From: Candidatus Benthicola azotiphorus
Lineage (GTDB): Bacteria; Gemmatimonadota; Gemmatimonadetes; Palauibacterales; Palauibacteraceae
Assembly (NCBI GenBank): GCA_947581745.1
Contig: CANPVW010000067.1
Span: 1-7,408 of the forward strand
DNA length: 7,408 bases
Direction of reading: 5' to 3'
Positions 1 through 5,555 of this stretch are shown here, piece after piece (position 1 is the first letter of the stretch; each line of letters opens with the position of its first letter). The position numbers were made by a program, and so were the translations under genes. Under the pieces are notes generated by a model. The model ran no database searches and had not been told where the DNA came from. It worked only from the letters and a program-made list of their open reading frames with translations.

Positions 1-1
1 C

Positions 2-124
2 CGCCTCTATCTGCACACCAACATGGATGCGGGGCACGGTGGTGCGTCCGGACGTTTCCGTCGGAACCGCGAAACGGCGCTCGAGTACGCCTTCCTCCTG
101 GACCTGGCCGGCATCGAACGATAG
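2..124 (+). CDS. ptrB: Oligopeptidase B-like serine peptidase (S9A family), C-terminal end only
   Basis: This frame is open from the window edge and ends at TAG 122-124, giving the last 40 residues of a protein whose start lies upstream. The run NMDAGHGGASGRF matches the C-terminal block of oligopeptidase B and other prolyl-oligopeptidase family enzymes, where the His of DAGHGG is the catalytic His of the Ser-Asp-His triad. The following ALEYAFLLDLAGIE is the usual last helix (EYAFLLD) of oligopeptidase B. The family cleaves short peptides after basic residues, in the cytoplasm or periplasm. It lies on the same strand as the hydrogenase operon but is separated from it by 382 bp with a promoter, so it is probably a separate transcription unit with an unrelated job. 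Family assignment is firm; the exact subfamily is inferred from 40 residues. Confidence 0.85.
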   Translation, partial: RLYLHTNMDAGHGGASGRFRRNRETALEYAFLLDLAGIER

Positions 125-207
125 CGGGAGCCGCACGGACAGAATGGCTCACTACGGGTTTCAATGACACCGGGACGTCCGGGCGGAGCGGCGGCCGGAG
201 CATCGCC

Positions 208-227
208 CGGGCGCTGCCGAAGACGGC
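208..227 (+). repeat. Upstream copy of a 20-bp imperfect direct repeat
   Basis: The 14 bases CGGGCGCTGCCGAA at 208-221 recur exactly at 267-280, and the similarity extends through two variable bases to CGGC, giving 18 of 20 matches. The copies are 59 bp apart start to start. Positioned about 80-100 bp upstream of the predicted start of transcription, this copy is placed where an enhancer-binding activator of a sigma-54 promoter often sits. A role in regulation is inference. Confidence 0.6.
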
Positions 228-248
228 GGCCTGCAGGTTGACCCGCCG

Positions 249-271
249 GCCCGCGAACCCGCGCCGCGGGC
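249..271. other. GC-rich inverted repeat just upstream of the promoter
   Basis: GCCCGCG at 249-255 pairs with CGCGGGC at 265-271 around a 9-base loop. An alternative shorter dyad, CCCGCG-C-CGCGGG, lies inside it at 258-270. There is no T-run after it, so it is a poor intrinsic terminator, although it could slow readthrough from the upstream peptidase gene. The 13-bp dyad could equally be an operator. Both roles are inferred, and in DNA this GC-rich such dyads occur by chance. Confidence 0.35.
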
Positions 272-286
272 GCTGCCGAACCCGGC
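267..286 (+). repeat. Downstream copy of the 20-bp direct repeat, overlapping the -24 element
   Basis: This is the second copy of CGGGCGCTGCCGAA-NN-CGGC. Its terminal CGGC forms part of the -24 element of the sigma-54 promoter (GG 284-285). The upstream copy has no matching -12 element at the equivalent position (237-238 is GT, not GC), so only this copy forms a promoter. A protein bound here would be expected to compete with or contact RNA polymerase; that is inference. Confidence 0.6.
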
Positions 287-298
287 ACACTCTTTGCT
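283..298 (+). promoter_or_regulatory. Sigma-54 (RpoN) -24/-12 promoter of the hydrogenase operon
   Basis: The sequence CGGCACACTCTTTGCT matches the sigma-54 consensus TGGCAC-N5-TTGCW, with GG at 284-285 and GC at 296-297 separated by exactly 10 bases. The only deviation in the core is the first T, which is C here. This places the transcription start near 309 and gives a leader of about 198 nt before the small-subunit start. Sigma-54 promoters activated by HoxA/HupR/NtrC-type enhancer-binding proteins are known for several uptake hydrogenase operons, which supports the call. No such activator gene is in the window. Function is inferred from the motif and its position only. Confidence 0.68.
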
Positions 299-495
299 GA
301 TCCGGCAACCGTATCACCCCACATAGCTTAGGCCCCGACCCCCCCAGGGCTCCCGGGACCATCTTCGATAGATAGATCTTGGTCGCGCTCAGCGCGGCGT
401 GGTCGATACAGGCCCGGTGTACCGGCGTATGTGTCGCCGCCGGGCCGTCGAGTCGCGGACGCGGGACGCCGCGCCGCGGGAACCGAGTGTCCATC

Positions 496-503
496 GGAGG
501 TGA
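496..503 (+). promoter_or_regulatory. Strong ribosome binding site of the small-subunit gene
   Basis: GGAGGTGA is a near-full complement of the 16S rRNA 3' end. GGAGG ends 6 bases before the ATG at 507, which is ideal spacing. It overlaps an ATG at 503 that is in another frame and too close to the site to be used, so it decides in favour of 507. Confidence 0.8.
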
Positions 504-506
504 TGC

Positions 507-1658
507 ATGCTAGCTCCCACATCCCACCCCTGGACGTCCGATCAGACCCTGGCCGAGCATCTCGAGGACCGGGGCGTGAGTCGCCGGGAGTTTCTCGACT
601 TGTGCGGGAAGCTCACCGCGATGCTGGGACTCGCATCGGTCGTCACTCCTCGAATGGCCAGAGCGCTCGAGCAGATGAGGCGACCGAGCGTCGTCTGGAT
701 TCAGCTCCAGGAATGCACGGGCTGCGTCGAGAGCGTCATCCGGACGTCTGAGCCGTCGATCGGTGACCTCGTGCTGGACACGATCTCACTCGACTTCAAC
801 CACACGCTGATGGCAGCGGCCGGCCACGCGGCCGAAGCCGCCCTGCACTCGGCGATGGAAGCGAACGCGGGGCAGTACATCCTCGTCGTCACCGGTTCCG
901 TTCCGCTCAAGGATGATGGAATCTACACGACGATCGCGGGCCGAACCGCGAAGGAAGTGCTGGAGGAGGCGGCTTCGGGCGCCGCCGCCGTGATCGCGGT
1001 CGGCGCGTGCGCTCACTGGGGCAACATCCAGGCGTCGAACCCGAACCCGACCGGCGCGGTGGGCGTCTCCGACATCATTCGCGACAAGCCCGTCGTGAAC
1101 ATCGCCGGATGCCCGCCGATCTCCGACGTGGTGACGGCGACCGTGGTGCACTTCCTGACCTTCGGCCGGATGCCGGCGCTCGACATCGACGGTCGTCCGA
1201 TGTTCGCCTACGGCAAGCGGATCCACGACCAGTGCCAGCGTCGGGCCCACTTCGATGCGGGGCAGTTCGTCGACGGGTTCGATGACGAGGGGGCCCGGAA
1301 GGGCTGGTGCCTGTATCGGATGGGGTGCAAGGGACCGGCGAGCTTCTCACCGTGCCCGATCTTCCAATGGAACGTGCGAACGAGCTGGCCGATCGGCGCC
1401 GGACACCCGTGCCTCGGCTGCACCGAGCGCCGGTTCTGGGACACCATGACGCCGTTCTACGAAAGGCTGCCGCAGGTGGCCGGCTTCGGAGTCGAGCGGC
1501 GTGTGGACGTATTCGGCGGAGCTCTCGCGATAGGCGTCACGGCAGGTGTCGCTGCGCACGCCGCAGCGACTGGAATCCACCGGGCACGGCAGCGGAAACA
1601 GCTGCCGGTGATGCAGAAGCCGCCACAGGATGCGGAGGTGAACCGTGGCCAGGACTAA
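507..1658 (+). CDS. [NiFe]-hydrogenase small subunit, membrane-bound group 1 type
   Basis: This 383-residue protein is the electron-transfer subunit of a periplasm-facing uptake hydrogenase, passing electrons from the Ni-Fe site through three Fe-S clusters to cytochrome b. A Tat signal is visible at residues 25-31 (SRREFLD, Arg26-Arg27), followed by a hydrophobic stretch. Proximal cluster ligands are C70 and C73 (ECTGC), C168 (GACAHWG) and C202 (AGCPP). Distal ligands are H240, C243, C268 and C274. Medial ligands are C283, C302 and C305 (HPCLGC). A hydrophobic helix at about 333-356 anchors the C terminus, followed by a basic tail. The two extra cysteines of O2-tolerant group 1d enzymes are absent: the positions are G72 and N173. 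Start ATG 507 follows a strong ribosome site. The gene overlaps the large-subunit gene by 14 bp. Family and role are certain; the exact hydrogenase subgroup is open. Confidence 0.96.
   Translation: MLAPTSHPWTSDQTLAEHLEDRGVSRREFLDLCGKLTAMLGLASVVTPRMARALEQMRRPSVVWIQLQECTGCVESVIRTSEPSIGDLVLDTISLDFNHTLMAAAGHAAEAALHSAMEANAGQYILVVTGSVPLKDDGIYTTIAGRTAKEVLEEAASGAAAVIAVGACAHWGNIQASNPNPTGAVGVSDIIRDKPVVNIAGCPPISDVVTATVVHFLTFGRMPALDIDGRPMFAYGKRIHDQCQRRAHFDAGQFVDGFDDEGARKGWCLYRMGCKGPASFSPCPIFQWNVRTSWPIGAGHPCLGCTERRFWDTMTPFYERLPQVAGFGVERRVDVFGGALAIGVTAGVAAHAAATGIHRARQRKQLPVMQKPPQDAEVNRGQD
1634..1641 (+). promoter_or_regulatory. Ribosome binding site that fixes the GTG start of the large subunit
   Basis: GGAGGTGA lies inside the end of the small-subunit gene, with GGAGG ending 6 bases before GTG 1645. 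It is identical in sequence and spacing to the site in front of the small-subunit gene (496-503), which suggests matched translation of the two subunits. Confidence 0.8.
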
Positions 1659-3360
1659 GCTCGTCGTCGACCCGATCACCCGGATCGAGGGACATCTTCG
1701 AATAGAGGTCCAGGCAGAGGATGGGCGGATCGCCGACGCCTGGGCCTCGTCGACCCAGTTCCGGGGAATCGAGCTCATCATGCAGGGCCGGGACCCGCGT
1801 GACGCCTGGGCCTTCACGCAGCGGATCTGCGGAGTGTGCACCGTGGTGCACGCGATCGCGTCGCTGCGGGCGGTCGAGGACGCGCTCGACATCCGTATTC
1901 CGGCCAACGCCAATACGATCCGGAACATCGTCCTGGGCATGCAGTTCATCCAGGACCACGTGATCCACTTCTACCACCTGCATGCTCTCGACTGGGTGGA
2001 CGTCGTCAGCGCTCTGTCCGCCGACCCGGCGGCCACCTCGAACATCGCCCGCTCGATCTCGCCGTGGCCGAACAACTCGGCGACCTACTTCGCGGAAGTG
2101 CAGGACCGCATCCGCCGCTTCGTGGAGAGCGGCCAGCTGGGGATCTTCTCCAACGGTTATTGGGGGCACCCCGCCTACAAGCTCCCGCCCGAGGTCAACC
2201 TGCTCGGCGTGGCGCACTACCTGGAGGCGCTGGACTGGCAGCGGGACGTCATTCGGGTGCACACGATCTTCGGCGGCAAGAACCCGCACCCCAACTTCCT
2301 CGTCGGTGGCATGGCCTCGGCCATCAACATCGACAGCACCGCGACGATCAACGCGGAGCGACTGACCGATATCCACGACATGATCAAGCGGGCCCGGCGG
2401 TTCGTAGAGGAAGTGTACTGGCCTGACCTCGTGGCGATCGCCGGCTTCTACAAGGAATGGGCCTCCATCGGAGGAGGCGTCGACAACTTCATGGCGTGCG
2501 GCGAGTTCCCCGAGGACGACATTCGCAACATCGACTCCTACTACCTGCCCCAGGGCATCATCCTCGGCAAGAACATCGGAGAGGTGCTCCCGTACGATCA
2601 GCAGCTCGTGAAGGAGTACGTCACTCACTCGTGGTACGAGTACGAGGCGGGCGACCAGGTGGGGCTGCATCCGTTCGAGGGTGAGACGAAGGCCCGGTAC
2701 TCGGGGCCGCCGACTCCCTGGGAGTACCTGCAGGGAGAGGACAAGTACACGTGGATGAAGGCGCCGAGGTACAACGAGATGCCGATGCAGGTCGGACCGC
2801 TGGCCCGGATGCTCGTGGCCTACGGTTCCGGCCACGAGGGTGCCCGGGAGCTGGTGGGAGAGGTCCTGGGACGTCTCGGCGTCGGCCCGGAAGCGCTCTT
2901 CTCCACTCTCGGTCGCACGGCGGCGCGGGGAATCGAGACCGTGCTGCTCGCCCGTCGCATGGAGAAGTGGTACGACGACCTGGTCACGCGGATCAAGGGC
3001 GGCGACACCGCCACGTTCAATGGAGAGCGCTGGGATCCCAGCACATGGCCGGCAAGCGCGCAGGGCTATGGCTACCAGGACGCGCCGCGAGGGAACCTCG
3101 GACACTGGATCCGGATCGATGACGGCAAGATCTCGCACTACCAGTGCGTGGTTCCCTCCACGTGGAACTGTTCGCCTCGTGACGCGGCGGGGCAGATGGG
3201 GCCCTACGAGGCTTCGCTCACGGACAATCACCCGCTGGTGGATCCCGAGCGGCCGCTCGAAATCCTGCGCACGATTCACTCCTTCGATCCCTGCATGGCC
3301 TGCGGGGTGCACGTTCTGGATGTGAACGGCACGCCCGTGACCGAGGTGAAGCTGCCATGA
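1645..3360 (+). CDS. [NiFe]-hydrogenase large (catalytic) subunit
   Basis: This 571-residue protein carries the Ni-Fe(CN)2CO active site that splits H2. The nickel ligands are C62 and C65 (RICGVC, the L1 motif, with H69 close by) and C550 and C553 (DPCMAC, the L2 motif). Also visible are the N-terminal RIEGHLR motif (residues 13-19, with the conserved Glu15) and the conserved active-site Arg in APRGNLGHW (Arg482). The protein ends in DPCMACGVH followed by 15 residues (557-571). This is the peptide that a specific endopeptidase removes after His556 once nickel is in place. The GTG start at 1645 is supported by the ribosome site at 1634-1641 and by the usual MxxxxxVDPITRIEGH opening. Length and motifs are those of group 1 membrane-bound uptake enzymes. 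The gene overlaps the cytochrome b gene by 4 bp (ATGA). Confidence 0.97.
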   Translation: MARTKLVVDPITRIEGHLRIEVQAEDGRIADAWASSTQFRGIELIMQGRDPRDAWAFTQRICGVCTVVHAIASLRAVEDALDIRIPANANTIRNIVLGMQFIQDHVIHFYHLHALDWVDVVSALSADPAATSNIARSISPWPNNSATYFAEVQDRIRRFVESGQLGIFSNGYWGHPAYKLPPEVNLLGVAHYLEALDWQRDVIRVHTIFGGKNPHPNFLVGGMASAINIDSTATINAERLTDIHDMIKRARRFVEEVYWPDLVAIAGFYKEWASIGGGVDNFMACGEFPEDDIRNIDSYYLPQGIILGKNIGEVLPYDQQLVKEYVTHSWYEYEAGDQVGLHPFEGETKARYSGPPTPWEYLQGEDKYTWMKAPRYNEMPMQVGPLARMLVAYGSGHEGARELVGEVLGRLGVGPEALFSTLGRTAARGIETVLLARRMEKWYDDLVTRIKGGDTATFNGERWDPSTWPASAQGYGYQDAPRGNLGHWIRIDDGKISHYQCVVPSTWNCSPRDAAGQMGPYEASLTDNHPLVDPERPLEILRTIHSFDPCMACGVHVLDVNGTPVTEVKLP

Positions 3361-4136
3361 TCGACCCGAAAGAGCCGCGCCTGCAGCCGGCCGGCACGGG
3401 CGGGGTGATCCCGGAGGAAGTCGCGGAAGCGACCCATATCCCGCACCCCGAATCGCTGCCCGAGTATCGGTGGGTGTACCTGTGGCGCTGGCCGCTGCGG
3501 GTCACCCACTGGGTGTCCGCCATCACGATCACCGTGCTCATCGTGACGGGCTTCTACATCGGCGCGCCGTACTTCACCACCTGGGGTGAAGCGAGCAGCC
3601 ACTACCTCATGGGCTGGGCGCGCTTCCTCCACTTCGCGGCGGCCGGGCTCATAGTGGCCGCCGCCATCCTCCGGGTCTACTGGCTGTTCGCCGGAAACAA
3701 GTGGGCCCGCTGGAGCTCCCTGCTTCCGGTGCAGGCGCGTGACTGGCGCAACCTGTGGAGGACGGTGAAGTACTATCTGCTCGTCCGGCAGGAGTCCATG
3801 CCCCACTACCTGGGGCATCACCCTCTCCAACAGCTGAGCTACACGCTCATCTACTTGATCGTCATCGTGCAGATGGTCACCGGGTTCACCATGTACGGGC
3901 TGTCGAACCCCGGAGGTTTCTTCCACACGGCGACGGCCTGGGTGGCACCGCTGTTCGGAGGGATCCAGACGGTTCGCTTCACGCACCATGCGCTGACCTG
4001 GCTCCTCATAACCTTCATTCCGCTTCACGTGTATCTGGCCTTCCGGGCGGACGTGATGGACCGCGAAGGCGAGATGTCCTCGATCTTCAGCGGAGGCCGG
4101 TTCGTTCGCGCGGACGTCAAGTTCGAGGATGAGTGA
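3357..4136 (+). CDS. Ni/Fe-hydrogenase b-type cytochrome subunit (HyaC/HupC family)
   Basis: This 259-residue membrane protein takes electrons from the small subunit and passes them to quinone. Four hydrophobic segments are visible at about residues 48-69, 87-111, 159-181 and 208-230. Candidate heme b ligands are H51 (VTHW), H92 (FLHF), H210 or H211 (FTHHAL) and H224 (PLHVYL), all in or next to the helices as in the HyaC family. The WPLRVTHW start of helix 1 and the IPLHVYLAFR end of helix 4 are strongly family-like. The N-terminal ~38 residues before the first helix are hydrophilic, proline-rich and longer than in many homologues. ATG 3357 overlaps the large-subunit stop as ATGA, and GAGGTGA (3343-3349) can serve as its ribosome site. 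Its presence directly behind the large subunit shows that the hydrogenase is respiratory and membrane-linked. Confidence 0.94.
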   Translation: MIDPKEPRLQPAGTGGVIPEEVAEATHIPHPESLPEYRWVYLWRWPLRVTHWVSAITITVLIVTGFYIGAPYFTTWGEASSHYLMGWARFLHFAAAGLIVAAAILRVYWLFAGNKWARWSSLLPVQARDWRNLWRTVKYYLLVRQESMPHYLGHHPLQQLSYTLIYLIVIVQMVTGFTMYGLSNPGGFFHTATAWVAPLFGGIQTVRFTHHALTWLLITFIPLHVYLAFRADVMDREGEMSSIFSGGRFVRADVKFEDE

Positions 4137-4641
4137 TCGCGGGATTCCGGAGACCGTCGTCATCGGAGTGGGGAACCCCCTCATGGGTGACGACGGTCTC
4201 GGAATCGAAGTCCTCGAGCGTCTCAGGCTCGGCTGGTCCTTTCGGCCGAGCCTGGATCTCCTCGACGGCGGCACGTGGGGACTGAACCTGCTTCCGCACG
4301 TGGAGAGCGCCCGCCGGGTGATGTTCATCGACGCGATCAACGTCGGACGCGAGCCGGGAATCCTGGTGGAGCTGGAAGCGGAGGAGATCCCCCGCTTTCT
4401 GGCCCGGAAGCTGTCTCCGCACCAGATTGACGTGAAGGAGGTTCTGGCGCTCGCCGAGCTGAGGGGGACGCTCCCGGAGGAGCTCTGCGCCATCGGCCTG
4501 CAGCCGGAGAGCGTCGAGATGAGCACCTCGCTGAGCGCGCCGGTCGCGGCCGGTGTCGACCGTCTGATCGAACGGGTAATAGAGCGGTTGCGGGGCTGGG
4601 GATACGTGGTGGAAGAGGCGGAGGCGTTACCGGGTGCATGA
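4129..4641 (+). CDS. Hydrogenase maturation endopeptidase (HyaD/HupD/HybD family, M52)
   Basis: This 170-residue cytoplasmic protease is expected to remove the 15-residue tail of the large subunit encoded two genes upstream, once nickel has been inserted. The N-terminal IGVGNPLMGDDGLG (residues 12-25) is the family signature. By comparison with E. coli HybD (ligands Glu16, Asp62, His93), the nickel-sensing residues here are D22, D68 (MFIDAIN) and H98 (SPHQID). ATG 4129 overlaps the cytochrome b gene by 8 bp. There is no well-spaced ribosome site, since GAGG directly abuts the start codon, so translation is probably coupled to the upstream gene. No usable in-frame start follows before the signature motif. 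The sequence after residue ~155 is a short variable tail. The partner is inferred from position; the family is clear. Confidence 0.93.
   Translation: MSDRGIPETVVIGVGNPLMGDDGLGIEVLERLRLGWSFRPSLDLLDGGTWGLNLLPHVESARRVMFIDAINVGREPGILVELEAEEIPRFLARKLSPHQIDVKEVLALAELRGTLPEELCAIGLQPESVEMSTSLSAPVAAGVDRLIERVIERLRGWGYVVEEAEALPGA
4620..4624 (+). promoter_or_regulatory. Ribosome binding site for the GTG start of hypA
   Basis: GGAGG lies 9 bases before GTG 4634, inside the end of the endopeptidase gene. Together with the invariant Met-His-Glu N terminus of HypA, whose Met would be encoded by this GTG, it settles the start codon. Confidence 0.6.
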
Positions 4642-4891
4642 GCTGAGCATCGCCCTCGACGTCTGTCGGATCGCGGAGGAGCGTGTGGGGACGGACGATC
4701 TTCCGCGCATCACCGCCGTCGGTCTTGAGGTCGGCGCGAAAGCCGGTATCGAGATCGACAATCTCGAGTTCTGTCTGGAGGCGCTGCTCGGAAACCCCCC
4801 GTTCGGCCACGCCAGGCCGGTCATCGACAGGCTGGACGGCGACGAGCTGCGGGTCACCTATCTGGAGGTCGAGGACGATGACGGTCCGTAG
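4634..4891 (+). CDS. hypA: HypA-like nickel chaperone lacking the zinc-binding domain
   Basis: HypA binds nickel and, with HypB, delivers it to the hydrogenase large subunit. The N terminus MHELSIALDV is typical, and His2 with Glu3 forms the known nickel-binding motif of the family. Residues 24-52 (ITAVGLEVG...IDNLEFCLEALL) follow the usual strand-helix pattern. HypA proteins are usually about 113-120 residues, with a C-terminal domain holding two CxxC pairs that bind structural zinc. This one has 85 residues and only two isolated cysteines (C11, C47). It passes directly from the segment ending in ARPVIDRL (residues 60-67) to the family's final strand, DGDELRVTYLEVE (68-80). The zinc domain is therefore missing from the middle, with both flanks kept. 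No cysteine-rich continuation exists in another frame, so this is not a simple frameshift. GTG start; overlaps its neighbours by 8 and 14 bp. Confidence 0.88.
   Translation: MHELSIALDVCRIAEERVGTDDLPRITAVGLEVGAKAGIEIDNLEFCLEALLGNPPFGHARPVIDRLDGDELRVTYLEVEDDDGP
4864..4868 (+). promoter_or_regulatory. Ribosome binding site of hypB
   Basis: GGAGG lies 9 bases before ATG 4878, within the last codons of hypA. It supports the internal ATG over the longer upstream open frame. Confidence 0.55.
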
Positions 4892-5555
4892 GATCGAGGT
4901 GCGCGAGAAGGTGATGGCGAAGAACGACGAGCTGGCAGCCGACGTGCGCCGCCGCCTCGCCGAGAGCGGGGTGCCCTCGCTGAACCTGGTATCTTCGCCC
5001 GGTTCGGGTAAGACCAGCCTGCTCGAGCGTACCCTCGACGCTTTGGGGTCGACGCTGCGCATGGCGGTGGTCACCGGCGATGTGCAGACCCAGAACGATG
5101 CTGACCGGCTGGCGGCTCGTACGGATCGACTCGTCCAGGCCGTTGTCACGGGTGGCGCGTGTCACATGGACGCCCGACAGGTCTCGAGCGCCCTCGAGGA
5201 AATCGACCTGGAAGACACGGATCTCCTGTTCGTGGAGAACGTCGGCAACCTCGTGTGTCCCGCGTCCTGGGACCTCGGCGAGAATGCGAAGGTCGTCATC
5301 TTCTCGGTCACGGAGGGCGAAGACAAGCCGCTCAAGTATCCTCGCATGTTCGAGCGCTCCGAGTACTGCGTGATCAACAAGACCGACCTGCTTCCGTATC
5401 TGCCCTTCGACATGAGTCGTGCCGTCGAGTACGCCCGACAGGTGAACCCGGGCCTGCGCTTCTTCCACACGTCGGCTCTCACGGGCGAGGGCATGGAGGA
5501 GTGGTACCGGTTCATCCTCCAGCTGGCGGGAGTGACGGAAGAAGCGCCGGCTTGA
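4878..5555 (+). CDS. hypB: Hydrogenase nickel incorporation GTPase HypB
   Basis: This 225-residue SIMIBI-class GTPase works with HypA to insert nickel into the large-subunit precursor. Visible motifs are the P-loop SSPGSGKT (39-46), VTGDVQTQNDADRL (65-78), the switch-region metal site C95-H96 (GGACHMDA), ENVGNLVCPASWDLGE (120-135) with C127, and the guanine-specificity motif NKTD (167-170). C95, H96 and C127 correspond to the G-domain metal site of E. coli HypB (Cys166, His167, Cys198). The N-terminal high-affinity CxxCGC motif and the His-rich nickel store found in some homologues are absent; the protein begins MTVRRIEVREKV and reaches the GTPase domain directly. The same frame is open upstream to 4683, but that part is antisense to the family and lies inside hypA. 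It overlaps hypA by 14 bp and hypF by 4 bp. Confidence 0.95.
   Translation: MTVRRIEVREKVMAKNDELAADVRRRLAESGVPSLNLVSSPGSGKTSLLERTLDALGSTLRMAVVTGDVQTQNDADRLAARTDRLVQAVVTGGACHMDARQVSSALEEIDLEDTDLLFVENVGNLVCPASWDLGENAKVVIFSVTEGEDKPLKYPRMFERSEYCVINKTDLLPYLPFDMSRAVEYARQVNPGLRFFHTSALTGEGMEEWYRFILQLAGVTEEAPA

Larger units (their letters stand above)
125..506. other. Intergenic region with promoter and leader of the hydrogenase operon
   Basis: This 382-bp stretch between the peptidase stop and the hydrogenase small subunit holds no convincing gene; the open frames across it lack family-like sequence and are typical of GC-rich DNA. It contains a sigma-54 type promoter (283-298), a tandem imperfect repeat (208-227, 267-286), a GC hairpin (249-271) and a leader of about 200 nt. 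Smaller dyads in the leader are CGCGCT-C-AGCGCG (384-396) and CCGGT-GT-ACCGG (414-425). I see no classical terminator with a T-run after the peptidase gene. Confidence 0.7.

Noticed and set aside
367..378. Short GATA-type run (GATAGATAGATC)
   Set aside because: Three short units are too few to be a meaningful repeat, and no known bacterial site matches.
503..505. ATG upstream of the small-subunit start
   Set aside because: It is out of frame with the hydrogenase and overlaps the ribosome binding site, with no usable spacing.
431..751. Plus-strand open frame overlapping the small-subunit start
   Set aside because: It has no ribosome site and no recognisable domain, and more than half lies within the conserved small-subunit gene.
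1537..3312. Long minus-strand open frame opposite the large-subunit gene
   Set aside because: It mirrors a highly conserved plus-strand gene; long antisense frames are common where third codon positions are mostly G/C. No family features are visible. The same holds for the minus-strand frames at 3276-4526 and 5162-7375.
4790..4870. A frameshift hiding the HypA zinc domain
   Set aside because: No CxxC-coding stretch is present in any frame, and both flanking parts of HypA remain in the same frame.
4683..4877. Upstream extension of the hypB reading frame, giving a 290-residue protein
   Set aside because: The extra 65 residues lie in another frame inside hypA, have no HypB similarity, and the internal ATG 4878 has a good ribosome site.
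5159..5551. Upstream extension of the hypF frame, giving a 731-residue protein
   Set aside because: This part overlaps hypB in a different frame, is Arg/Gly/His-rich as expected for out-of-frame GC-rich DNA, and has no HypF similarity.
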